From contig NZ_CP064795.1 in NCBI RefSeq assembly GCF_015644725.1, forward strand, positions 3,408,501 to 3,472,500: 64,000 nt of DNA, written 5' to 3'. Positions 56,549 to 64,000 of this stretch are shown piece after piece (within the stretch, counting starts at the first letter, position 1; every line of letters starts with the position of its first letter). A program made the position numbers and the translations under genes. A model generated the notes under the pieces. It had not been told where the DNA came from and did not search any database. It saw only the letters and a program-made list of their open reading frames with translations. This stretch comes from Salinimonas marina. Its GTDB lineage: Bacteria; Pseudomonadota; Gammaproteobacteria; Enterobacterales; Alteromonadaceae.

Positions 56549-57876
56549 GCCGTATTGCTTATGCCAGCTTACGCGAGCGGCGCGCCTCGGTTATGCTCAC
56601 CTTGCTGTCTATTGTGATAAGCGTAAGCTTACTGGTTGCGGTAGAGTTTGTTCGCGGGCAGGTAAAACAAAGCTTTACCCGCACCATCTCTGGAGTAGAC
56701 CTGATTGTCGGCGCCCCTACCGGGCAATTAAACCTGTTACTGTATTCTGTATTTCGCATGGGCAATGCCACCAGTGGTATAGCGTGGGAACAGGTACGGG
56801 CGCTTGAGCAGCATAAGTTAGTTGACTGGGTCGTGCCCATTTCTTTGGGGGATGCGCATAAAGGGTATCGGGTAGTGGGTACAGACAACCGCTACTTTGA
56901 ACATTTTCAGTATGGCGACCATGAACCGCTCACCTTTAGCCAGGGGGCGGCTTTTAGTAATGCCCATTCTGCGGTTATTGGTTCGAATGTCGCTGCAACG
57001 CTAAACTATCAACCTGGCGATAAGTTGGTTCTGTCCCATGGTTTAGGCAATGTCAGCTTTCGTCAGCATGAGCAGCATCCGTTCGTCGTTACCGGGATAC
57101 TGGCCCCCACAGGTACGCCGGTAGATAAAGCGGTGCACGTTACATTACAAGGCATCGAAGCTATGCACGAGGCGCCTGCCCAACCCCGCTCCTTACGCAA
57201 ACCCTCCGCTTCTGCTGCCGAGGCGGGGGAACAGCCTCAGGCTTCTCATCATACCGCCCGTTCGACATCACCAAACAAGGGCAAAGCAAAAAATGATAAC
57301 GAGGCACATCAGCATACCGTCCCTGAACAAGTCACCGCCGCCTTTGTGGGCCTGACCAGTCGGGCGGCAGCGCTACAGTTGCAATATCAGTTAAACCAGC
57401 GCCAAAACAATCCGGTGTTGGCAATTCTGCCTGGTATGGCACTGTCGCAGTTATGGAGCCTGATGAGTAATCTTGAACGGTTGCTGCTCGCCGTCTCGGC
57501 GCTGATTTTGGTCGCCTCCCTGATAGGGCTGGTGACCATGCTGCTTGCCAGTATGCGTGAACGTCGCCACGAAATCGCCGTATTGCGAGCCATGGGCGCA
57601 GGCCCGGCGACCATTTTGTGGCTGATTCAGGCCGAAGCTTTATTGATAAGTGCCTTTGCCTGTGTCCTTGCAGTGGAATTGGATGCGCTGCTGTTTGCCA
57701 TTTTCAGCGATACATTGAGCACCCGGTTCGGGTTGTTTCTCAGTGGTAGCCTGTTGACGATGCATACCGGAATTATCATTGCCTTGGTTTTGGCTGCGAC
57801 CTGGGTTTGTAGTTTTGTACCGGCAATGGCCGCTTACCGCCAGGCTCTGCACGTGGGCCTTACCCAGCGGGGCTAA
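56542..57876 (+). CDS. MacB/FtsX-type ABC permease with His-rich insert
   Basis: 444 residues. Helix 1 (about 17-36), a large periplasmic domain (about 40-315), then three helices near 320-345, 370-395 and 410-430, the FtsX/MacB arrangement (SMRERRHEIAVLRAMGAGP is the conserved cytoplasmic coupling motif). The periplasmic domain has an Ala/Pro/Ser/His-rich insert (about 213-260, with ASHHTARS and EAHQHTVPEQ). Similar ATPase-permease pairs occur with zinc-related genes in Vibrio and Shewanella, which would suit the histidines; this is an inference, not shown here. No outer-membrane or adaptor gene follows. Confidence 0.85.
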   Translation: MLSRIAYASLRERRASVMLTLLSIVISVSLLVAVEFVRGQVKQSFTRTISGVDLIVGAPTGQLNLLLYSVFRMGNATSGIAWEQVRALEQHKLVDWVVPISLGDAHKGYRVVGTDNRYFEHFQYGDHEPLTFSQGAAFSNAHSAVIGSNVAATLNYQPGDKLVLSHGLGNVSFRQHEQHPFVVTGILAPTGTPVDKAVHVTLQGIEAMHEAPAQPRSLRKPSASAAEAGEQPQASHHTARSTSPNKGKAKNDNEAHQHTVPEQVTAAFVGLTSRAAALQLQYQLNQRQNNPVLAILPGMALSQLWSLMSNLERLLLAVSALILVASLIGLVTMLLASMRERRHEIAVLRAMGAGPATILWLIQAEALLISAFACVLAVELDALLFAIFSDTLSTRFGLFLSGSLLTMHTGIIIALVLAATWVCSFVPAMAAYRQALHVGLTQRG

Positions 57877-59208
57877 GCCTATCTGGATAGGATTGCGCTT
57901 CGTTTGTAGGCTCAGAAAGAAAAGTCAGATGGCGCCAGCCTGGCTCTGCTGACCGCCTCTGTTCAAACCCGAGAAACATCTAGGGTTTTATCAACAGCAC
58001 CCTTCGTTTGCAGGGTGCCTTCTATAGAGCATATTTGATTTATGGGGTTTGCCACGCTGCTTTGCTCTGCTGCCGATAACAAATGTTGCATCGCTGGCTG
58101 CAATAGGGTCTGCCGGCACGACGTGTTAGCGACCAGGCAAATCTGGTGATCTCTGATTAATCGGCGCACTGCCGCCAACTCTCCACGGCCATCCAGCAAG
58201 AGCAGAGACAACCTGTAGCCGCAAAGGTACCGCTGATACTGTTTGTGGCCTGGCTAGGCTGTGTGGGGCAGCCCCGCATGCCTCATCATTTAGCAGCCCT
58301 GCCAATCTCTTACCACACCCCACCTACCGCAAATCATAGCAGTACAGCAAGCATACCATGGACTCTGGTACGTTAGATTCAGGCTCCCCTTTGCTTTTCA
58401 GCTTCACTATTGAATAAGCCAGGTCGGCAGAGCTTCTTATCATACTCGTCACCCGGAGTATGAGTTATGAACACGGTCAACAGCACAGCCACCATCAGTG
58501 CAAATCACAGGAGGTTTTCCTTGTTTGCGGGGCGCTTTGGGCTCGCGACCTCATGCATCTCTTTTGTGACTGTCCAGTGAGGCCGCTCAGCGAGGCCGGC
58601 GTTTGTGACTGTCTAATGAGACTCTTGTTTGCATGCCGCTTTGAGCTCGCGACTTCATGCATCTTTTTTGTAACTGTCGAGTGAGATTCCTTTTATGACT
58701 GTCCAGTGAGACCGGCGTTTGTGACTGTCCAGAGAGAATGGCACAACTGCCCTCATGTAGGCGTGCAGCTTTCTTATCACAATATGCGGGGGGCGTGAGG
58801 TTATCGCGATGGAGCGCACCAACAAACCTGAATGTAAGGCGGAGGATCTGCTACAGGCTTTGGCTAACAGGCTTATATTTATGCATGATTTTGGTACTGA
58901 CTTTGGTGCCTGACTCGGGTGCCTGGCCCTGATGCCCGACGTACTTTATGGGATCGGTCCACAGCTATTGGCTTGCAAAAGAGTAAATCAGATACCCCAC
59001 ACCACAGCCTATTAGGCTTACCGTGGTAGATGGTGGTGCTCAGAAAAAAAACCGTGGTGACAAGGCTACAGCCGCGGGGCCAACCGATGCCCCGAATGAT
59101 TCGGGCGCCATGGTAGGGTGAACAAGAGATCTGAATAATCACAACAAAACCGCCACGGCTATCACCATGGCGATTTTGCTAAATCAGGTGGATGAAGGTG
59201 AAGAACGC
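57877..59208. other. gene-poor region with repeats
   Basis: About 1.3 kb with no gene I can support on either strand; several open frames of 60-90 codons look like noise. A repeat array occupies about 58521-58740. A few G/C-rich inverted pairs occur near 59030-59170. It looks like a decayed insertion region or repeat island. Confidence 0.5.
58521..58736 (+). repeat. GTGACTGTCCAGTGAG repeat array
   Basis: Five copies of GTGACTGTCCAGTGAG or close variants at 566-581, 605-620, 670-685, 695-710 and 721-736 (all +58000). A longer unit (TTGTTTGC...GAGCTCGCGACTTCATGCATCT-type) occurs twice, near 58521-58580 and 58625-58685. The core GTGACTGTCCA is shared with the repeats at 6775-7050 beside the transposase. 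Confidence 0.75.
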
Positions 59209-60303
59209 TTAGTTCAGTATACGAGCTTCCAGACGATCCAGTTGTTGCATCACTTCTTCACTGGCCTGTTCCATTTCTCTTATTAACCGCTGCCCACGGG
59301 CCTCATCACCAGCAGCTGCAGCTTCAATAGCGCTCTTACCGGCTTTATGAACCAGGCTATGGGGTCGTTCAAGCCGGGCGAACGCATCGTTTTTGCCCAT
59401 TTTAGTGCCTTGTTGCGAGTAGTACCATTGTCCCAGACGACATTGGGTGTGGTCAGCAAACTCATCGGCGGTTTTGTTACTTTTGCCACCCAGCACCGCA
59501 TACACTTCGCTTTTCCAGACCACGTGATCAAGCTTCACGGACTGGATAAATGTCTGGTGCGACGCACTGTTAATGGTTTGGCGCATGCTTTCACAATGAT
59601 CCACCATCTTGTCGTAACTAACATTCAGGTCGTCGACCCCACCAGCCAGCTGGGTATTATTTTCCTGTAACTGGGAAACCGCGCCCACCGCCGCTTTAGT
59701 AGACTGAATGATTCCCTGCACCAGCTCGGCTACCTCACTGGCAGATTTGTTGGTTTCATTGGCCAGCGCCCTTACTTCATCCGCCACTACACTGAATCCC
59801 CGACCTGCATCACCGGCACGGGCGGCTTCAATGGCGGCATTTAGCGCCAGTAAATTAGTCTGGTCCGAAATGCTGGTGATGGTGCTGACAAATTTGTTGA
59901 TGCTGTCGGCGGTATCGGAAAGTCCGGAAATACGTTCACTCATCTGCCCCATTCTGTCGTTTAGCGCGGCCATATGTTGGCTAATGCCCTGTAACGAGGC
60001 TGCGCTGGTAGAAAACAGCTCATTGATGTCAGCAAGCGCAGTACTTTCGGCATCAATTTGCTCGTAGGACTGCAATACGCCTTCGCGAATATTGGCAACC
60101 TGCTGCATAGAATCCAGTAAGCCGCTATACAAGCTATCTTCGCCGTTCGCGGCAATGCGTGCTTCCAGCTCATCGGCACGACGACGCTCAGCATCCAGCG
60201 CCAACTCCAGCGCATCGATTTTATCTTGCATGGCTATTTTTTCGGCATCAAGGCGCGACAATTCTTGTTGTGTATCGGTGTATCTGGACTTTAAAACGAG
60301 CAT
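59209..60303 (-). CDS. soluble methyl-accepting chemotaxis protein with CZB zinc-binding domain
   Basis: 364 residues from the Met at 60303 (GAGGCGG just upstream). No membrane helix, so cytoplasmic. An N-terminal coiled coil (about 12-60) is followed by the MCP signalling domain with tip [22 protein letters not shown]-terminal CZB domain has the ligand set His in [12 protein letters not shown], Cys in [11 protein letters not shown], and His pairs in [13 protein letters not shown] receptors sense zinc or hypochlorous acid in studied species. Probable role: redox or zinc input to chemotaxis or c-di-GMP pathways. Confidence 0.9.
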   Translation of the reverse strand: MLVLKSRYTDTQQELSRLDAEKIAMQDKIDALELALDAERRRADELEARIAANGEDSLYSGLLDSMQQVANIREGVLQSYEQIDAESTALADINELFSTSAASLQGISQHMAALNDRMGQMSERISGLSDTADSINKFVSTITSISDQTNLLALNAAIEAARAGDAGRGFSVVADEVRALANETNKSASEVAELVQGIIQSTKAAVGAVSQLQENNTQLAGGVDDLNVSYDKMVDHCESMRQTINSASHQTFIQSVKLDHVVWKSEVYAVLGGKSNKTADEFADHTQCRLGQWYYSQQGTKMGKNDAFARLERPHSLVHKAGKSAIEAAAAGDEARGQRLIREMEQASEEVMQQLDRLEARILN

Positions 60304-60762
60304 AACCGCCTCTGAATAAACGTAAAAAAACGCCTTGTTATACTGACTTCTCTGGATAAATACTATTGGCCAATAGTACAAAGCTTTAAGTGTGAAAACC
60401 CGGCTTTCTTAAAAGTGAGCTTTACGGTGTCACTCCTTATTATCGGACCGTGACGTCAGAACTTAACAATATTTTTACGTTACAAAATAATAAGTAGATA
60501 TCGCCCGGGTTTGCCCATATCAACGGTGAGTGGCGCAGCGTCAGGCTTGTCAGCGGCGTAACATACCCTGATGACCACACGGCATTTACCTAAAGCTAAG
60601 CAGGGGCGCAAGTAAAGAAAAACGCGCTATCAGAAACCGGCTGCCCCTGACATTTTCCTGCACGGCGAATGTCGGGTACCACCATTATAAAAAGTGACAA
60701 GGCGGACACCCCCACGTAAACAATTCTGCGTCTTGGTGACCGCCAACGATGGGGTTAGCAGG
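60304..60762. other. intergenic region
   Basis: About 460 bp upstream of the CZB receptor and downstream of the lipoprotein gene. No gene, terminator hairpin or repeat stands out. Confidence 0.35.
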
Positions 60763-61377
60763 TTAGTCCGCAGCCACCCGCTGGCATTCCTGATGGGGCA
60801 TATGCCGGGCAATCCAGATCATAGCTTTTTGATCATATACCCACAGTCGACTGCGGGTGTTTTCGTATTTGAGACCCTGGCTGCTTGGAATGTTGTACAT
60901 CAGCTGAGAAACATACTCGGATTTAACCCAGACGGCGTTGGTAGGTGTGTCGTACCATTTCACCTCAATCATCGATACTGCACATTTAAAATGCATGGAG
61001 TGTGAGACGGGTTGCAGCTTGTGATGAATTTTAAGGTAGCTTATACGCTGTTTAGTACGTTGCTCTATGCATGCCTGCTGGTCAGGTTTACCAAGACACG
61101 TTTTTAATGAGGCGCTCCAGCGCGCATGCTTTTGAGCCACGCGAGGGATATTTTTGCTCACCAACCGTTTATTCAGGACATCCAGCTTAACAAACCAGGG
61201 CTGGGTTTGGGCGGTGCAGTAAGCATCGGCCACGCCTTTACACTGAAGCGTTGCCGAGCCCGACTTAGCTGGGCCAGAGGTGGCGTTTACGGAAGCAGAT
61301 GACGCCGATGGCGCAGACTGACTGCTACAGGCAGTGAGTAGGACAACAAGGAGTAAAAAGTTAAATCTGGAAAACAT
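60763..61377 (-). CDS. lipoprotein with LprI- and MliC-like segments (putative lysozyme inhibitor)
   Basis: 204 residues. Lipobox LLTAC with Cys17. A Ser/Ala linker is followed by a Cys-paired helical part (QCKGVADAYCTAQ and TCLGKPDQQACIEQRTKQRISYL) like LprI/DUF1311. The C-terminal part (MHFKCAVSMIEVKWYD, then SSQGLKYENTRSRLWVYDQKA) follows the MliC pattern of Y.C..., aSG.rY...lW..g.eA. Both families inhibit lysozyme in studied bacteria. The match is by eye and partial, so the function is a hypothesis. Cell-envelope protein. Confidence 0.6.
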   Translation of the reverse strand: MFSRFNFLLLVVLLTACSSQSAPSASSASVNATSGPAKSGSATLQCKGVADAYCTAQTQPWFVKLDVLNKRLVSKNIPRVAQKHARWSASLKTCLGKPDQQACIEQRTKQRISYLKIHHKLQPVSHSMHFKCAVSMIEVKWYDTPTNAVWVKSEYVSQLMYNIPSSQGLKYENTRSRLWVYDQKAMIWIARHMPHQECQRVAAD

Positions 61378-61458
61378 ATCATGCGGGTACGTGAATACTT
61401 AGTCCCACAACCATACGAGATATCCCGGGAAATAAAAAGTATCAGTGAATAACAGATG

Positions 61459-61620
61459 TTATTTTTGGTTGGGTTTGCGTGGATAACGCAGACTCAGCCA
61501 CACGATTAACTCCAGCGCCATCGCCAGCACGATTAATACGAAAACACCGGTATGAAAGCCCGCAGCATAACTGGCGATAGCCGCCAGCACCACAATGGTT
61601 AGCACGATTGCTCTGGCCAT
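61459..61620 (-). CDS. small two-helix membrane protein (53 aa)
   Basis: MARAIVLTIVVLAAIASYAA starts the first hydrophobic segment; FVLIVLAMALELIVWLSL is the second; the tail is basic (RYPRKPNQK). AAGG lies about 9 nt before the ATG. Charge and codon use look like a real small inner-membrane protein. No family recognised. Confidence 0.5.
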   Translation of the reverse strand: MARAIVLTIVVLAAIASYAAGFHTGVFVLIVLAMALELIVWLSLRYPRKPNQK

Positions 61621-61760
61621 AAGAAGACGCCTTAATTATTCTGCCTGTATGATTAAGCATAGCGCATTTCTTTACAAAATACGGTATGAAAAAATGTAAC
61701 AGCCTGTATTGTGAAAACCCCGGCTAACCCGCCCTCCTGGCCAGGCCAGCCCCAGCACAG

Positions 61761-61802
61761 GCGCGATAATAGCGCGGATAGTAGCGCGAATAATAGTGCG
61801 GG
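61761..61802 (+). repeat. short imperfect tandem repeat
   Basis: Three to four units of about 12 bp, GCGCGATAATA, GCGCGGATAGTA, GCGCGAATAATA, then GTGCGG. No gene covers it. Confidence 0.55.
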
Positions 61803-61877
61803 GGGTAATGACACCAATATACGCCTATAGCAGGCGCCTCGGGGCCATCACTGGCGCCGGGTTTTTCTGCCTGGCAT

Positions 61878-62032
61878 TTACTGATTTAACTGCTGAGTAA
61901 ACTGACCGAACGACGCCACTGCTTCCTATGCGCCCTGATGAATATCGACAATAACGCGTCCAGCGTCATCCGCTAAAGCCAGGCCTTCGTCTGCTTTTTG
62001 CTTAGCTTCATTCACCCTATCTGCCCCTTCCG
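61878..62032 (-). pseudogene. possible relic of a chemoreceptor C-terminus
   Basis: Minus-strand translation gives EGADRVNEAKQKADEGLAL and then ADDAGRVIVDIHQGA, followed by an in-frame TAG and EAVASFGQFTQQLNQ to a stop. The Ala/Glu/Asp heptad pattern looks like the cytoplasmic coiled coil of methyl-accepting proteins. There is no start and an upstream TGA, so only a fragment remains. Low certainty. Confidence 0.3.
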
Positions 62033-62479
62033 CAATCGGGGTTCAAAAAAATAATTTTTCGGCCGGGGTGGCGATGCCGCTGATATAGGTGATGTAAATT
62101 TCAGGCAAATAGAAAGAAATGTATGCCGGTGTATGTAATATACGACGTAATAGTGGGTAAAATTTTCCAGGCAGCGACACCTTTTATTAACAATGCCGCC
62201 CTCAAAATCTATAAAACCATAATTTTCATACACTTAAATAAAATAAAAATAATGGCACGATACTGGCTTTGTTATAAGTAACTGTTTTTTAGATAGTGTT
62301 TGTGTGACCGGGTTTGTGTTTCCCAGGTATTCATAGTCTATCTGACCACGAATGAAGTCTCGATCATTTGACCGCAGTGCTTGATTCGATGGGTATTTTT
62401 CCAGGTGGATAAATATTCGAGGTCGTATGACAGTTATTCTCCCCCGGGTCCCCTATGACCCAACCAATACCTCTGATTT
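62033..62479. other. intergenic region preceding a terminator; possible small RNA
   Basis: No supported protein gene. GGGTC-CCCTAT-GACCC near 62446-62461 forms a hairpin just before the terminator at 62480, so the end of this region looks like the 3' end of a small transcript. No promoter is assigned. Confidence 0.35.
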
Positions 62480-62508
62480 CTCCCGTCATTTGGCGGGAGT
62501 TTTTTTTT
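62480..62508 (+). terminator. rho-independent terminator upstream of the MFS gene
   Basis: CTCCCG and CGGGAG around an 8-nt loop, followed by nine T. It ends about 115 bp before the MFS start on the same strand, and no coding gene precedes it on that strand, so it ends either a small RNA or an attenuated leader. Confidence 0.8.
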
Positions 62509-62622
62509 ACCCTCCGTTTTTGTTTGTGAACGATGGTATACTGCCACCCACAACTGCCAGAGTGTGATACAGGCAAATTCAGCACTGCCTGATTTTCTTT
62601 ATCTTCTATTAATTCGGTTTTC

Positions 62623-63807
62623 ATGATCTATCCCATATTATTTTGCGCCTTGCTGGCCACGGCTATTGGTCAGAGCGTGTTTTTAACAACGGTACCGTCA
62701 CTGGGGCGTCTGGCCGGGTTGTCAGAAATGCAGGTGGCCATAATGATGTCTTCTTCTGCGCTGGTATTTGCCATTGGCGCGAACATCTGGAGCCGCTACA
62801 ACCTTCGGTATGGTTATAAAAAATTATTACTACTGGGGTTAAGTGGCTACACCCTGGGCACCCTTGTATTTGCTACTATCTGGTGGGCCGGTTTGCACAG
62901 CGGGTTATCCGGCACCCTGCTTTTTGCCGGCCTGTTGCTCAGTCGATGTTTGCAGTCCTCGGTAATGTCGGCGACCCCGCCGTCGGTGGTAGGTTATGTC
63001 GTGGCCATCAGCGGCTCAGAACAACGTGCGGCCTCCATTAGCAAAGTCACCTCCGCTAACAATTTAGGTCAGATATTGGGGCCGCCCCTGGCAGGGTTAC
63101 TGGTGGCAGCTGGTATCCTGGCACCTTTTTATTTTGTCATTGTGTTTACGCTGCTGGCCATAGTGCTGGTCGCCAGGAAATTGCCTGAACTGGATCCTGC
63201 TCAGCGAAGGGCGGCCAACTCGCAACCGGATAGCAGCGCAGCGCCGGTAAAATCCAGTACCCTGCTGCTGGTAGGGTGCTGTGTGTGCTTATTCGGGTGT
63301 ATGGCTATCATGCAGCAAAGCCTGGCGTTTTATCTGATAGATACACAAGGATATGATGCGGTAGGCGCTGCGCGTCAGGCCGGGTTGGCCATGATGGTCA
63401 TGGCTGTTTTGTCGTTAGTGATTCAGTTTAGCGCGGTACAGCGGCGCTGGCTCAGCGCGCCCATTCTGATTTATAGCGCCCTGCCGCTGGCAGCTGTGGG
63501 TTATCTGACATTGTATCTTCAGCCAGGGTCTGTAAGCCTGTACCTGGGAATGGCGCTCATGGGTGCTGGCTTTGGGGCGGCCTATCCCTCAATTGCCGCG
63601 GTGGCCACGTCCCGTTGTGCCTCTGAACGTCAGGCCAAAGTAACCGGACTGATCACTGCTTCGCCCGCTATGGGGTATATAACCGGCCCACCGCTATCGG
63701 CGGCGTTGTATGGCATTGATGAAAGGCTGCCCTTTTTAGCGGCGGCATTGCTGATGGGGCTGGCGACGCTGGCGGTGTGGTGGCGTTTGCCAGTGCGAGC
63801 TGCGTGA
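62623..63807 (+). CDS. MFS transporter
   Basis: 394 residues with 12 predicted membrane helices in two halves, joined by a loop of about 30 residues (about 188-210, PELDPAQRRAANSQPDSSAA). The A-loop reads SRYNLRYGYKKLLLLG, close to the MFS DRxGRR pattern. Resembles drug/metabolite exporters of the DHA1 type; substrate unknown. No good ribosome-binding site precedes the ATG, so the true start may differ slightly. Confidence 0.8.
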   Translation: MIYPILFCALLATAIGQSVFLTTVPSLGRLAGLSEMQVAIMMSSSALVFAIGANIWSRYNLRYGYKKLLLLGLSGYTLGTLVFATIWWAGLHSGLSGTLLFAGLLLSRCLQSSVMSATPPSVVGYVVAISGSEQRAASISKVTSANNLGQILGPPLAGLLVAAGILAPFYFVIVFTLLAIVLVARKLPELDPAQRRAANSQPDSSAAPVKSSTLLLVGCCVCLFGCMAIMQQSLAFYLIDTQGYDAVGAARQAGLAMMVMAVLSLVIQFSAVQRRWLSAPILIYSALPLAAVGYLTLYLQPGSVSLYLGMALMGAGFGAAYPSIAAVATSRCASERQAKVTGLITASPAMGYITGPPLSAALYGIDERLPFLAAALLMGLATLAVWWRLPVRAA

Positions 63808-63856
63808 ATTCAGTCCCGGACGCGATTAACGATGAAAAAGCTGCAATAGGTATTGG

Positions 63857-64000
63857 CTAATTTTTCTGATACACAAATGAGAAAAACCAGCGCCGGGCCA
63901 GCCGCATATCAAATACGACCTTTTGTTTTATCCCATTTTGCACTTGTTCGATAGCCTCTTCATAACCATGCCGGTCAGGGTCGAACCCCACCGGGCGGCT
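63857..64000 (-). CDS. partial CDS, C-terminal end of an unidentified protein
   Basis: An open frame enters from the right edge and stops at 63857, giving the last 47 residues (...RPVGFDPDRHGYEEAIEQVQ, ending FFSFVYQKN). Aromatic and basic C-terminus. Too short to identify. It converges with the MFS gene. Confidence 0.55.
   Translation of the reverse strand, partial: SRPVGFDPDRHGYEEAIEQVQNGIKQKVVFDMRLARRWFFSFVYQKN

Noticed and set aside
58521..58736. A CRISPR array at the GTGACTGTCC repeats
   Set aside because: Spacing ranges from 25 to 65 bp, repeats are about 16 bp and degenerate, and part of the interval is itself duplicated.
57963..58932. Several 60-80-codon frames in the gene-poor region
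   Set aside because: No starts with ribosome-binding sites, no domains, and they overlap repeats.
62427..62567. 46-codon frame beginning MTVILPRVPYDP, running through the intrinsic terminator
   Set aside because: Not called as a gene because the terminator lies inside it; noted only as a possible leader peptide.

Overview
The window reads as a chromosomal segment of a marine gammaproteobacterium, most likely Alteromonadaceae (Alteromonas/Salinimonas-like). This rests on gene content and protein style: a BarA-type tail, a DUF2982 protein, PBP1b, WaaA, an S10 ribosomal operon in gammaproteobacterial order, PEP-CTERM and CZB proteins, and SOS-type umuDC and yebG. No species call is possible from sequence alone. 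I see no rRNA, tRNA or CRISPR array.

Layout. 0-5.3 kb: the end of a BarA-like hybrid kinase, a DUF2982 protein, then pyrB-hemL and a class III adenylate cyclase whose frame is broken at a slippery-looking heptamer. 5.4-7.2 kb: a REP-associated-type Y1 transposase between arrays of a short GTGTCCA-type repeat in opposite orientation. 7.3-16.5 kb: DyP peroxidase, gamma-glutamyltransferase, a glycosyltransferase, small membrane proteins, glnK-amtB with an NtrC/sigma-54-type control region, a TonB/TolA-like proline-rich protein and a frameshifted DUF808 protein. 16.6-35.1 kb: housekeeping and envelope genes (PBP1b, MltB-like transglycosylase, frameshifted HrpB, ThpR, PurU, M3 peptidase, chemoreceptor, cation antiporter, WaaA). 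35.7-42.3 kb: a PEP-CTERM protein and the complete S10 operon (rpsJ to rpsQ), closed by an intrinsic terminator and not followed by the spc operon. 42.7-48.6 kb: a GAF-GspE/PilB-like ATPase, a K+/H+ antiporter, a CBM9-like secreted protein and an unknown protein. 48.6-52.9 kb: a 1321-residue sensor/AraC hybrid divergent from a 52-residue double-glycine-leader peptide. 53-57.9 kb: HAD hydrolase, SOS genes umuDC and yebG with LexA boxes, and an ABC exporter-like pair. 58-64 kb: a gene-poor repeat region, a soluble CZB chemoreceptor, a putative lysozyme-inhibitor-like lipoprotein, relics, an MFS transporter and one partial gene.

Most notable. (1) The 52-codon gene at 52674-52832 has a textbook GG leader and lies 93 bp from a divergent regulator whose kinase domain has lost the phosphoacceptor histidine; this looks like a compact, possibly undescribed peptide/regulator module. 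(2) The transposase-linked repeat family recurs in related form about 51 kb away. (3) Three otherwise intact genes (cyclase, DUF808, HrpB) each lack exactly one base in a short homopolymer. That suggests either consensus errors or real mutations, and in the cyclase possibly programmed -1 frameshifting.

All family assignments are from reading the translations by eye; no database search was run.
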